Under the pieces are notes generated by a model, which made no database searches, had not been told where the DNA came from, and saw nothing but the letters and a program-made list of their open reading frames with translations. From assembly GCA_019648995.1 (NCBI GenBank), contig BLXT01005777.1, positions 2,515,711-2,539,897 of the forward strand: a stretch of DNA of 24,187 nt, read 5' to 3'. A program made the position numbers and the translations under genes. Below, one piece after another: positions 1 through 11,915 of the stretch; position 1 is the stretch's first letter; the number at the start of each line of letters is the position of its first letter. The stretch is from Plakobranchus ocellatus (Eukaryota; Mollusca; Gastropoda; Plakobranchidae).

Positions 1-16
1 TTTTTTTTTTTTTTTT
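1..16. repeat. poly-T run at window edge
   Basis: Sixteen uninterrupted T at the very start. It could be the poly-A tail of a retroposed element lying on the minus strand whose body is outside the window, or a plain homopolymer. The adjoining 100 bases show no recognisable element. Confidence 0.8.
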
Positions 17-2950
17 GCTTTCGACAAGTATTCAGAACAGAACTAGTTAGTGTTTTTGGCCTTAGTGAGCAAGCAAAATCCATTAGCCGGTACTAAAGAC
101 AGAAAAGGACATGTTTCACATAGTATCAAGGCGCACATCGGCCATCGCGTTGGCAAGTGAGCTTGAAACTCCTCCCGCATAGGTTGATTCAAAAATGTAT
201 GAAAAAAGAATGAAATGTTTCAAATCAATGTGAGCATCCTTTCAAAAATCGGTTGAAGGGAGCTGCATTTAAAAAATATATATTTTTGGTTCTTTCGAGC
301 ACTTTATCTAGCAATCCGCCATGTCTGAGGCTGCGAGGTGGAATGAAAGTGGGGAAATCAAGGTTCGACATCCAAAGAATGAATTTATCATTATTGTATT
401 GTATTGTATGTTGGTGTATAGTCTTTTCTACAAAATAATCTTCTCTCATCCTGAATAAGGAACGTGGCTAATTTAATGATCAAATTATGTAATTTGATTG
501 ATCGTCAAAAATTTGCCTAGCTGTAGACCTAATTTGAGAAAATATAATTCGTAATGCATCTATCATTAATTTTGTGCCATAGATTTGAAAAAAAAAACCG
601 AAGAAGATTCTAAGTTGGATCTTTTTCAGATTTTAACTTAAAAGATTTCATATTGATTACACCAATCACCAGAAATCTATTCTTCTAAAAATAAATGTAA
701 AATTGTCTTCGTAGACAGTGCAATTACGGAGTATAGGGACATAAAATGATGAATAGAAGGTTACAACTCAATAAGCGCTCACATTACGGACAACTAAGAA
801 CTATAGTGTGGTAGAAACTGACTCTAAACTAATAGGTTCTAGATCTAGGTCCAGCCAAGAAGCTGCTCGATCATTTCGCCAATGAAAAAAAAGGTGTTGC
901 CGTGTTGGTGCCTAATGTCCGTAATCGACGCTTTTGTACTTCATCTTATAAATAAACTGAAAGACTTAACGATGATTATTCTAACCCGGAAAGATAATAA
1001 GCTCTTGACTTTTTTTTAACGTAAAAAATGTAGGCAATGCCCTGACTGATGTTCTGCAAATAGTTGAATTAAACCTAAAAATACCGGCATCGTTCATCTA
1101 GCATCTTCTTTGATTAGACTGTCTCACCTAGCGTTTAGCGCGTATCATTAGAATTCACTTCACCTATTTTTTTTGTCTAAAAATATTCTCTTCCGTTTCA
1201 AATCGGGTTTACAAATGTGGCAGAAAGACATTTTTTTCCGACCTTTATTATTCATGTATCGCAGAGGAAAAACATACTTTAAAAGTAGCGAAAACCTCGG
1301 AACATTTTTCTCAAAGAGATGCAAGTAAAAAGGAATATTTGTCTGTAATGTCACAGGAAGAGAGAATCGGTTTTTTCCTCTTAAAACTGCCCCTGATAAA
1401 TGGCTACTCTGCACAGTATTGCTGGCACGTACCATAAGATTTAGCTTGTCACGGTGTCAAATCCACCTGATACTCAATTACTGGTAGGCTAAACAGGTCT
1501 AACTTTCTTTTAAAGTTTCGAGCGTGAGGTGCTTTTTAGATGTTTGGGTGTTGGTTGCCTATCTCCGACAGTTTGTTAATGCCATCTGTTTTTCTCAATT
1601 TTGTTTCATTTCTGTAAATCAATCTATCTTTTCATCTATGTGGCTCTCCATCCATTTACATGTCCACTGTTATGTCTTTTTCTTTATCCAACTATTCACG
1701 TTTTCTCTAAATTCTTTTCTTGTGTTTACAGCAGTCTGTATTTATATAAGGTTCACTTTCATTTATTTAGTTAAATATAAAACAAATCTGCCTCGTTAGT
1801 TATCAAGCTATTAAGTTATATATCTATAAACACATCTTTTATTTTATTCTATCCTGAATAAGAACCCTCATCTCACTTTTTTCATTTATCAATCTATATC
1901 AGTTCTGCTGGACTTACAATCAATCTTATTATCATTTCCATCTCTTTCATTTAATTTTCTTTGATGATACACTCTATATATTTGTATATTTATAATCATA
2001 TTAGAAATACAGCTTATAAATAAGTACTCTTACGTCTATTCAAGGATTTACCAGACACAATTCTTTGGCGTTTTTTCTGAGTTTGGACAAATAGGTTTTG
2101 CTAGTATTATGGATTTGTGTTAAAGAAGCCTAGCTTTTCAAGAATTTGTGGTTGTGTCTTTTTGTTCCAAATAAGAAATAAAAGACAAAAATACTTCAAA
2201 CTTTTAGGTGAAGTAGTAACTGGTTGGTTGATTTCTGAGCACCATCAATGTTGATTTGTTTGATTGTGTCATATTCCTCGTCTCTTTGTTAACGCTGCTG
2301 CTGTTTCTTACTTGAATTTTTAACTCTCATTTCATCCATTAAGAGCCTATTGTGTATATTTTTGTAGATATCTATAATTGTTTCCATCAACCAGATCACT
2401 CGTTGTCATTGTTATGTCTAAATATCCACATAAAAATGACACGAACAAATAGCAGCCTTTTTATTTTCACATAAAAATCATCGGTAAGCTTCATATTTCA
2501 ATGCCCGCCTTCAATTTGTCACCTAGAACTAAGTCATACGCAACAATTAGGATTAATGGCGCCTTGAGTGAAAGCTGCTTAAAGCATTTTGGGGTGATAA
2601 AAAATAGGCCCGTGATTATTTTCCAGGAAAAAAGAATTATTGTCAGATTAACTATTAAACAAAAATGATTTTCACGTTTTTATCCCAGAACTTAGAAAAC
2701 GTAAAGTACAAAAATTTTATGTCATAAATGAGCTAATAGTCACTCCAAAGATAGGATTTTCACACAATAACTTTATCAGTAAAAGACAGTAATTACTTAA
2801 AAGCTCACGTTCTAAGGCAGTAGCTTTTTGAAGCAAACGGTAATAAAGTAAGAGCTCGTGATTTAATTCTCTTCAGCCTAATCACACTCATATTTTTGAA
2901 TAACATCATGAATGGTACTAATGGTCATGACAGAGGAAAATAATATGGGT
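17..2950. other. gene-free AT-rich stretch
   Basis: I see no gene, RNA or recognisable element here. The longest open frames are about 91 codons (minus 1160-1435 and plus 1524-1799), of low-complexity composition and without a recognisable domain. The stretch from about 1560 to 2000 is pyrimidine-rich on the plus strand, with scattered ATCTATC-like words. The word TCTAGATCTAGG sits at 838-849 (see the AGATCTAGAT finding). Confidence 0.6.
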
Positions 2951-3068
2951 TTACTACTTGAGAGAGAGAGTAAAGGAAATAGATAACAAAATATTGAGGA
3001 CTATAGAGCATAATAATTATGAATAAATAGTTTAAAGAACAAAACAGATATATGTTTTAATTATTCAC

Positions 3069-3133
3069 ATGTTTACTGAAAAGTACCAAAAAAAAAAAAA
3101 TAAAAGTACTTTCTTTAACTAAATGTAAACATG
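3069..3133. repeat. imperfect hairpin around a poly-A run
   Basis: CATGTTTAC at 3069-3077 is complementary to GTAAACATG at 3125-3133. AAAGTAC at 3081-3087 is complementary to GTACTTT at 3106-3112. A run of A fills the loop. The word AAAAGTAC also occurs as a direct repeat at 3080-3087 and 3102-3109, on either side of the A-run, which could be a tiny duplication at an insertion or chance. Nothing identifies a transposon. Confidence 0.5.
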
Positions 3134-5140
3134 AAAAGGTTTTGTACATTTTTCGATGGAAAAAGGTCCACTGAAACAATAAATACAAAGACTCTTATTG
3201 TAAGTGGTTAATGCGTTATTAATTTTTATGGATTTGAATAAAGCAGAGAAAACAAATATACGATATGGAAGACAGTGCGTAAAGAAAGGGATAGTTTTTT
3301 TTATTATTTAAATATAGGCCATGATGGAGTAACATGGAGTACTCTCTGCAAATAAAGACATCGTTAGTTTATTCAAAATACTAATACGCTAATATTTACA
3401 TTCTTCCAAAGACTTATCTAGGAAGAGTGTTTTGGAGTCATGTCTGGAAATTATCATTTATCAATTTTCGACATATAAATTTAACACAAAAATATAGTGT
3501 GGAGTACTTTTTACATCACAGAAAATAACATTTGATAGATAGACTCATTATTTTGTCGTTGATGGAACAAAGAAATGGCAATGGAAAATTGAGCTACTGC
3601 TGCTAAAGAAAAAAAATTGCGGAAGAATTAAATAAAAAAGAGATTTATGTAGATTAATATGACATGTAAAAATAAAGAAAACGCTTAAAGAAAAAATTCA
3701 GGCAGTTCTGAATATAAATTTGAAACAAAAAGCAGCTTCCAAAACGAATGTGCGTGCTGTGATAACATCTTTTACAAAATCAAAACATCCTCATTAATTT
3801 GTGCATTCAATTGAAACTTAAGATGGAAATCGCAGTTCTGAGAACGCTACCAAGTGATTTTTTAAATTAAAACTAATTATAATATCAAAGAAAGAAAAAA
3901 CACAAAATTGACGATTTAGTGAAAAAGAAAAAAAAATACTAGCTCTCCATTAACTTTGTACGACATTCTTATACATAACGTAGGTCAGGCTATTTCTTTC
4001 ATTCCTAAGAATTTCAGACCGTCATATTTGTTTAAGCCAGGCTATCTATTGGGGCCTTTCTATAAATAAGACCCATTTCTACGTTGTTTTTTTTTTCTTA
4101 GAAAAAGATACGAGAGAGAGATTGAACACACATAAAAAACAAAAAGGCCGTAGTACTTACACCCAAAAGAAAGAGAACGTTATTGTGAAGGATCACGGAA
4201 CAAAGTCTAACAATAAACAATCAGTTCTGCTATTCATTAGTTTCTTTCGAAGTACATCTACAGATTGCTAGAAACAGCATTCCTATTGTAATATTTAACA
4301 CAACCAGTAAATTAGGAGCGAATCTCATCGATTTTATTAACTCATGAACGACTGTTGAACATTATTGATTTTTTTCCAGTGTGATATCAAGCAATCACAT
4401 TTCAGCACAATAGGGTGGCATTAAAGATCTGCTGAACATTATGTGATTTTTCTACAATCCAAGTAATGGTGAGGAATTGTATTCGACAAAGTACAAAGCT
4501 ATTCGTATGTAAAATTATTCTAATGGATGCTAAATAAGTTTTCTGTCTGTTTATACCTGAGTTAAAAACAAAGATATTAATCGTCAAAAAATAATAAGAA
4601 AAATATTTATATTCAGCATAGTGAAATATACCTATACTTTTAAATGAAATTTAAGTTTAGGGATTTTTTGGCTTTCAATAAGTGCGAAAAGAATATTGTG
4701 GGCTTCTGTTTATTTAGTTTGTAAGGGTCTGATGTATGTCTCGTAAATTTTTCATTGAATTATCAAAATAATTCTTGATTTTAAAGTAACCATTTTATTA
4801 TACGGAAATATTCGGCGGCGAAATAATATAAGTGGTGCCCATTCGCACATAAAAATCCTGGGGAAAAAAACATAGTATTAGGTAAGCAAATAAGTAATTT
4901 TTACTTTCTAAAGACTGGGTGGTGAAATGATAAAGCTTATTTCTAACTTTGAAACATTGCCTCTTTGAGCCACATGATCAATTTTTTTTTAATATAAGGA
5001 TTCCTCTTTGTTTGCAATTAGTATTATTAATAGCACGATAGTCTATAAAAAGAAGAGCACATTAATTGGCCGCCGACATCCTCGTAAATTGCTACATCCT
5101 TTTCGTACAGACTCTTGTGTCAGTTATCTAAAATGAATAA
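3134..5140. other. gene-free A-rich stretch
   Basis: No gene is visible. Open frames are at most about 61 codons. The plus strand is rich in short A-runs between 3590 and 3950. I see no repeat or RNA here. Confidence 0.6.
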
Positions 5141-5142
5141 TC

Positions 5143-5310
5143 CAATACTTGTCACTCCATATAAAAACCATAACAAGATGAGAGACGTGGGTTTCAGCGC
5201 TGAAAAGACAAAGTAAGCGATGTGGAAAATTAGGATAATAACATGAGAACCAGGAAAAGCTAACAGATAGAAAAAGAAAAGGGAGGAAGATTGATAAAGC
5301 TTCAAAAAGG
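5143..5310 (-). repeat. dispersed repeat copy A, membrane-peptide-like (possible fossil exon)
   Basis: This segment aligns with 14355-14525 in the same orientation. Shared landmarks are CAATA followed by TGTCACTCCATA (from 5143), the identical 15-mer AGCGATGTGGAAAAT at 5216-5230, and TAATAACATGA at 5236-5246. On the minus strand it lies inside an open frame at 5120-5464. There it reads a hydrophobic segment running from FHIA (5216-5227) to WFLYGVTSI, with YG at 5156-5161. On the minus strand a pyrimidine-rich run ending in CTGTTAG (about 5265-5290) resembles a 3' splice site just before the hydrophobic part. I do not recognise the protein firmly. The spacing from a proline to a late YG pair recalls the last part of an ABCA-type transporter membrane domain, but that is a guess. 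It is probably a decayed exon or a fragment of a multi-copy sequence. Confidence 0.45.
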
Positions 5311-5666
5311 AAGAGAAACAAGAGGGAGAAAATAGAACCAGGAAGAAGATTTCAGGCTTGTAAAAAAAGAAATACGTCGAAAAGTACTCGGAAAACAGAT
5401 ATGTCATTGTCTGTCTTTTTTTACACTGAAATAAAAGGCAATTTAAAAATGGAGTCTTGTTCAATTACTGTTTGTGAAAAATTGTTAGCAGTGAAAAGAC
5501 GATTAAGAAAATCAAGTTGACTGAAAGCTGCTACGCTTTGCATTGGAACCCTAAAGGGAATCAAAGAACTGAAAAGATAAAATCGAACGGACTCGTTTAA
5601 ATGTTAGCGTAATTATGATACTTGAAAATTGGGATCGAACAATGAGTTTAAATTGACAGTAACATA

Positions 5667-5687
5667 TGCGTGTGTGTATGTGTGTAC
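5667..5687. repeat. short GT microsatellite
   Basis: An imperfect GT/GTAT run of about 20 bases. The flanking 5311-5910 contains no gene or other recognisable structure. Confidence 0.8.
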
Positions 5688-5910
5688 TTTGTTTTTTAAC
5701 AAATTATTTTAGTCGAAAACTTTTTGCAATCATAAAGTTAATAATGCAGCACAAAATCAACTAAATTATTTATAGGGAATTTATGAAGCGAGTAAAAAAA
5801 TTCAACTACAGCTGACTCTGATTTGATAAAGATTTTTATCTTTTTCTTTTTAAAAATATGTATTATTATTTTTGCATTATTTCATTGCCCTTTTTTTTAT
5901 ATATTTTTCT

Positions 5911-7160
5911 TTAGGTGCTCTGTCTATCTCAGACATTGGCGATTATGTTCTTCACTCAAACCCTGTTCTCAGTTAATTTTTTAAGGTTGTCGTTGTCACC
6001 ATTACATCTGGCTGATAAGTTATGAATTTTAATGCAAGTTATTCTCGGTCTACCTCTACTACGTTTGCCTTCAATTTTCCTACCGATTGCTAATTGTTTT
6101 ATCCTATAATTTTTTTTCATTGCACTTATTTTGTGTGCATTCTTACGTTTCGTTTTGTAAGTACCAGCTTGTTTTCGTTGGAATTTATCTTTGGCCATGC
6201 TATTTTTTTTCTTATTTTAGTTAATCATTTACCCTCCAGTGATATCAGGTAGCCAAGGTATTTAATTATGCTACTTGTTTGGTTTGTTTTCCTTTGCTAA
6301 CTATAATGAATTTGGGATTTGGAGATTTTTTTTAGATGACCATGCATTCCGTTTTTTCCCACATTCAAAGACAGGCCCGTTCTTTCAATCTTTACAACAA
6401 CAGTATCATAAAGTTTTTGAAGTTGCCCACCAAGTTCTGCAATCAAAACTGTGTGTATTATCTACATACTTGGAATTATTAAGATTTTCTCCGTTTACTT
6501 TTAAGCCAGAGCTAGATTCCTCAAGATTATTTCACTATGTAGATAACAATATAATACATCTGTGCAAGTTTAATTGTGGTTTAATATGTTATTCTAAAAA
6601 ATGAATACCAACTTTTCTCACCCACAAAAACAGGGCATTCAGGGATTTATTTGGCCCTTGACACTTCTATGGTCAAAACGGTCAGAAGACATGACACATC
6701 CCTGTCTCACACCTCATTTGATGAGTTTGAAATGGCTGTGTTTTCTTTCAATTCTTACAGATTCAATTTTATTGCAGTATAGATTTTTAATGTCTCTCAA
6801 ATCTTTACTGTGAAACAACTCTTAATGTTTTGATTTGTGAAAGGCCTTAGAATAATCAATGAAGCGGAGATGGAGATCATTTGCATTTCTAAACACACTT
6901 CCACAAGAATAGGCAAAATGAATGTTGCGTTTTTAGTCCTTTTACCTGGCACAAAGCCATTGCGGATATTTAAGATTTTGGACTATTGTGCATTCTATAC
7001 ATCAAAACATGCAAATAGATCTTTGTAAAATGGCCCATTAAACTTATTATTCTTTGAAGTCCACATTCTGTTGCCTCTGGTGTTAGGCAGTACTAAAGGA
7101 ACAAATTTGTATAAATTTTCATGGATTACACCACTGTCTGTACTTCTCAATTCAGAATTT
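5911..7160 (-). mobile_element. 5'-truncated, decayed LINE (non-LTR retrotransposon)
   Basis: Read on the minus strand, the fragments follow the normal order of a LINE reverse transcriptase but jump between frames and meet stops. From N- to C-terminal they are: GFVPGKRTKNA-like at 6926-6964; FIDYSKAF (RT aspartate block) at 6840-6863; GVRQGCVMS at 6687-6713; SEIILRNL at 6513-6536; the catalytic YxDD box degraded to YVDNT at 6454-6468; KYLGYLIS at 6240-6263; and a basic C-terminal block IEGKRSRGRPR at 6043-6075. After a further frameshift a terminal segment ends at a TAA at 5911-5913. The apurinic endonuclease domain and the N-terminal RT are missing. The gap between KYLGYLIS and the basic block is too short, so an internal deletion is likely. 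This is the endonuclease/RT type of LINE common in invertebrates; I do not assign a clade. The element is dead. Confidence 0.85.
5956..6198 (-). pseudogene. C-terminal relic of the LINE polyprotein, longest surviving frame
   Basis: An 80-codon uninterrupted frame within the LINE. It starts with an in-frame Met inside an AMAKDKF segment. It is strongly basic and contains IEGKRSRGRPR at residues 42-52, typical of the tail after the RT domain in this LINE type. The true end of the ancestral protein is reached only after a frameshift, downstream at 5911. The Met is not a genuine start. Plus-strand open frames across 6275-7028 are antisense shadows of the same element. Confidence 0.75.
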
Positions 7161-8400
7161 TTTAAAGAAAAACAAAAACATAAACCATTATGAGAATAAG
7201 CGAGTTTTCTTTAAAGGTTTAGATCTTCTCCTACATCCAATTGCAATGGGGGTATTCCATCAATTAATGCAGAAAAAGCCCAGCGAACAAACACAATGAT
7301 ACTTGGACAGAGTTCACAAGATCTTAACTTGAAAAAGGCTTACCTGACAATAATCAAAGCGCGAATCAAGAAAGATCAAATGGTTCTGTGAATTGTATTT
7401 TTCATATCTCACTAGGCAATATCTTGACTTAAGCTGAATGGTTGTTTTTTTGTTGTTGATGTTTGTTTGTTTGTTCTTGTTTTTGTTTTTTTTTTCTTTC
7501 TTCCTTTTTTTATTTTAATTAAAATCTAATTATGAAATAAATACAGAAGAGACGAATGACATCGTCTTGGCACTAATTGGTGTGTTAATTTTTATCTCTA
7601 TTCATTGATTTGTATTGAATCTAGATTTAATATTTTTGCTCAAGCAGGCTATACTAGGATATGCCCCTTTCTAAATTATTCCCACGCTTTCTCCTTCTCT
7701 ATGTCATTCACAATCATGTTACAGGATAAAACTTTCGATGAGACTTAATTCTTAGCCAGACCGATAAATCTATGCGCTGAATTATCTCTTGAAGAGGGGC
7801 CAAAAAGGCCAAAGAGATAAGAAATTCAAATATGCAGAACTATAAATACACTACAATAACAAAAATCGCTTATAATTTATTTATTGTTTTCGATAAACTT
7901 TCTCTGTGGTTTATTGCTGCTAATGTCAATAATGCGGAAAAAAGTATATCGAATGGTTTTTTTTCATAGTCGCCCGTAGCATCGGCGAGTGTATTTTTTC
8001 TTTTCAAGTAATATAAAATCGAAAACAACTGATAAACTAAGTCGTTGTCCTGTTCTTTCAGGCTTCGTTCCACTTTATTTCGCAATCATTAATGTTCTTT
8101 CAGTATTAATACTCAAGGTGCGACTTAAAGTATTTCCTTCATCGAACCAAAGAAATTGACTGTAATTCTTTCCATTATGGAATATCTTTTTTTTTCCTAT
8201 TACAAAGAAAACATACTTTATTCAAGGTTCCATAGTGCAAAGAATACATAGAAATCAATTAGAGTGCTTGAGGCATTTCTAGTTTGTAGTCAACGAGAGC
8301 TGTTTTAGGTGGACACCTTGAGGGGCATAATGACATGAATTTCAGTAGAAATTGGTAGCAACAATGTTAAATAAAGAAAGACTAAATGGAAGAGACCTCG
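7161..8400. other. gene-free stretch
   Basis: No gene is seen. A T/G-rich low-complexity run lies at about 7440-7515. On the minus strand a good 5' splice-site match (CAG then GTAAGC, at plus 7339-7347) occurs, but no exon or acceptor supports it. The 71-codon minus frame at 7870-8085 has no recognisable domain. Confidence 0.6.
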
Positions 8401-8569
8401 ATAAATACAGTTTGTGAAGTGAAAAAGATGAGACGAGAAGAGGACAAAAGAGGGGAGAAGTAGAGGAAATAGAATAAGAGAGGGAGCGAGAGTGACGGAG
8501 AGAAAACGGGAAGAGAGAAAAGAGACAGTCAGAGAGAGAGAGTGAGAAAGAGAGAGATAGAGATAGAGA

Positions 8570-8611
<42 letters not shown>

Positions 8612-8640
8612 AAGAGACTCAGGAAGAATATCAAACTGAA
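8400..8640. repeat. purine-rich block with GA/GT microsatellite
   Basis: The plus strand is almost all purine across this block. Its core at 8531-8617 is (GA)n, GATA-like units, (GT)n and again (GA)n. The two overlapping minus frames at 8305-8770 (120 and 142 codons, Ser/Leu-rich) arise only from the CT reading of this block and are not genes. Confidence 0.9.
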
Positions 8641-8673
8641 AGAAAATGGTGCGAAATTGACACTCACGTAGTG

Positions 8674-8694
8674 TATTAGTCTGGTAAACTAATA
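8674..8694. repeat. small perfect-arm hairpin
   Basis: TATTAGT at 8674-8680 and ACTAATA at 8688-8694 are complementary, with a 7-base loop. No T-run follows and no gene is nearby, so no function is proposed. Confidence 0.5.
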
Positions 8695-8699
8695 AAGTG

Positions 8700-10040
8700 G
8701 TATGAAGCAGTTTTAGCAAATGGGCGGAAAAAAAAGATGACACTCTGTATACAAATTTAATGAATTTCATATCGCAATACCGAGATCAATACTTGTATTG
8801 CTTGAATAAACAAGTGAATCACGGTATCTTGCTTCGAAGACATAGAACTAAAATGAACAATCCTCTTAAATCCAGTGGGTCGAAAATTTCAATGAATAGA
8901 CTAAGGAGTCTAAGAACACATAATATTAATGGAATAAAAAAGGGTGGTTGAACATTTTTTTCCCAAAATCGGTGTCATTCTGAATAAATAACACAAAAAA
9001 ATTTATTGACTTGAGGGGAACAAACGCTCTTGTAAAAATGTAAATCAATCAGTGTTCCAATATTTTCGTCAAAACAAAATTGATTTTAGCACAGCACTTC
9101 TTATAACTTGAAAGCTTTCACCCTTTTCAAAGAATTAACGTTGTGTTTATTCGTTACGCAGATGAAAAGTTTAAGTTAATGTTGAACAAGATTTTTTTTA
9201 CCAAGCTGATTTAGTTCAAATTCAAAGAGTAGGTTCTTTTTACTAATTTCAATTTTTTAAACTTTACATGACAGTAATTTTCTTGAGAGCGTGGCCTTCT
9301 GAGTTGAGACAAAATCAATGTCAGTGTTGTATTCGGCGACAGGTTTAACAATACTTCATGTCAGATAGCAATTATTCATAATTCATCATAAAAACAATTC
9401 TAAATTTAGTGCGCGAATTCTGCTTTGATTTCAATAGCCTGCCATGACAACGAGAGTTGCAAATGATGTAAAGTTTTGTTAGTAATATATATAAATTTGT
9501 AGAGCAGCGTACCCAGCCAATATCATTACATAAAGAATCAATATTTGCAGAAATATGTTATTATAATGAAGCTAAGTTCAAACTTGTAATGTCTATACAA
9601 ACTTTGTGGATCGTCAATAAAATCCACAAAAATATAGATATATATATATATATATGCTCTAGATCATGTTATTCTATGTGGGCATGTTTTAAAATCCCAA
9701 AAGATATAACCCTATTGAAAACGTATTAAGCAGGCGAAACAAAATAATATGCAGGTAGATTTTTTTCTTTCTTTTTTTTTTTTTTTTGTGAAATAATGAT
9801 TCGAAACTTTGTACGCTGCAAAGCAAAGCTTAAGGGAAAAAACAACATCAAATGTTTGGTGCGCATCTTTTGTTTTCTTGATACTATCATTAAGTGAAAT
9901 AATTAAAATCAGCAATGGGTTTGGCTAGTATAAAAGTTAGACAAGAATGGCCAATTTCGTGGAATGATGATAAAATTGGCTCCCCTTTGTAAATTAGCAA
10001 AGTGCGGCTGCAAAACATAAACAGTACACATTCAAATGTT
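8700..10040. other. gene-free stretch with a TA tract and a poly-T run
   Basis: Contains a TA-rich microsatellite at 9631-9656 and a T-rich run at 9757-9787. Open frames reach only 63-67 codons and look like random AT-rich translation. Confidence 0.65.
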
Positions 10041-10044
10041 TGGA

Positions 10045-10430
10045 GGCAAAAAAGAAGGCAAAATATCTATGGTGAAAGTTTTTAGAAAGGAGATCTAAAT
10101 TTCTAGACCTTTGGCTCTGTGAGATGATAGATCTAACCTAGCTTCAAGATCTAATCTAGATAATCGTATGAGTATTTTAGTACTTTAGCTTTTTAATCAT
10201 TCTGAAATATACTCTACAAAACTAGAGAAAATACGACTGGCAAAGAGGAGGCTAAATGCATAAAGTGACAGCTTTTAGATATAGAACTAGTTTTATAGAT
10301 GACTTTGGCTCTGTGAGATAATAGGTCTAACCTAGGTCCAAAGCTTATCTATATGTCAGAGATGCTTTTTAATACTTTGACTCCATGAAGCAGACTCAGC
10401 TGCTCTAGATCTAGATCAAGGTAACCCTAC
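10045..10430. repeat. diverged tandem duplication, 194-bp offset
   Basis: Two adjacent units align with a constant 194-bp offset. GGCAAA starts at 10045 and at 10239. TTTGGCTCTGTGAGAT starts at 10110 and at 10304, each followed by a copy of ATAGRTCTAACCTAG. Later shared words include CTTTTTAAT. The units differ by many substitutions and small indels, so the duplication is old. AGATCTA-type words are concentrated here (10128, 10146 and 10404-10417). No coding potential is evident. Confidence 0.75.
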
Positions 10431-11886
10431 AGTAGAAACTCATAATCTACGGCCCAAAAGCATAATGTACATATTTTGCTCAGCAAAACTGTGGACTAAA
10501 TAGACACGCTCTCTTTGTTGCTCCAACGGTCAGGTTAAACTGCCCCTGTCCAACCTCCCTCAATGCTTTATTCAAACTCTTTACTGAGAGCAATGCAGAA
10601 TCAAGGAATTTCAGGCAAAATGTTCTTTTATACAATTCGATATTCCCATTCGCATCCTTGGCTATCAATACAGATTTTTTGCCTGCATGAGTTTACTTTT
10701 TTTCGTATTTGTGGAGCTAAACGCACACACATATACTACCGTTGCGAAATTGCGGGCTCTTTGCTAGTTAAAAGAAAAAATTAATATGAAGAAATCATCA
10801 CCCTTCTGTCACAGTGTGCGTTCGGGAATACCAGATTTTAAAAAAAATTAAAATACGCATATACTAGGTAATTGTTGAGAAACATGTCTTTCAAACTCTT
10901 TTCGGAGAAATTTAAACGATTTCATTCTTTAATTCGAATGACTTTTTTGTTCTCCAAAACCTGCCGCTGATTTAATAGAAATCCTGCATTGTTGCTTTTA
11001 GGGACAATACCAATACGCTTTTGGTTGTAACACACGTATCCCTCTATTGGTTCAATATTTTCACCCCATCACTGTCAAGGACTGATTAAATAAGCAAAGT
11101 GCACTCAGGGGAAAAAAAACTCAGAGGCTTTTTGGAATATTTACTCGGCCACGACCTAGGATTGTGACGCAGATGCAATGAACGCGAAATTGGGGCTTTG
11201 ATGTAAATATTGACCAGTTCCAGTCATAGATCCAACTGTCTTATCAGTATATTTGCGTTATATTTAGACCGAAAATAATTCTTACTGTAATACACAAGTA
11301 ATTCTAAAAGCACAAACTTATTTATAAAGTGAAGGCTTGTTCATCAATGTGCCCATTATGAGTGGTGGGGGGCAAAAGGCTACATCGCCTACTCAATTGA
11401 TCGTCGATTTGATTCGTTATTGCAAACTTAATACAGGTTAAGGGCGAGACTGAAATAGCCAGGAAACAGAAAGGTTGTTGTTTTCTTCTGTCGGTGAAAT
11501 TTACACTGTGATGATCTCGTTAACATATTTTTATTAAAGAGAAAATTAAATGCATTTTCGAACCAGCTAATTTATTGTCGATTTCGATTTCGATTTAAAA
11601 AAATGCTAAAAATTTGCCTTTTTTAACTTTATGGGTTTTTTTTTTTTTTGTCTTTAGATCGAGACTAATGATATCTGAGAATACCCGGCTTTCATTTATG
11701 CAAATAAGTATCTAGGAGCCAGGAACATGTATTGGATGGGTCTGTCAGTAACATCAGTATACTACTTTTGTGCGGCCGACACATTTTCGCCTCTATGAAT
11801 TTTGAAACAGTCACTTTTTTTCTTGCTTACCATTTTTTCTCCAACATCATATAAAAGTAAATTGAAAACGTTAATGAAAGGAGCTT

Positions 11887-11915
11887 TAGATAAATGTTAT
11901 ATAGATAAATGTTAT
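11887..11915. repeat. 15-bp tandem duplication
   Basis: TAGATAAATGTTAT occurs at 11887-11900 and again at 11902-11915, separated by one base. This is a simple local duplication. Confidence 0.75.

Noticed and set aside
439-1867. Shared word ATCCTGAATAAG near 448 and 1851
   Set aside because: A 12-base match is expected several times by chance in a window this long and AT-biased, and the flanks do not align.
6275-7028. Three consecutive plus-strand frames suggesting a small gene cluster
   Set aside because: The minus strand of the same interval carries ordered LINE reverse transcriptase motifs, so these are antisense shadows.
7339-7347. Strong 5' splice-site match on the minus strand next to the LINE
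   Set aside because: The frame before it gives only a short Met-less peptide without an acceptor or homology. Such matches are expected by chance.
8305-8770. Two Ser/Leu-rich minus-strand open frames of 120 and 142 codons
   Set aside because: They are translations of the GA/GT purine block in the CT direction; stops are simply absent from the repeat.
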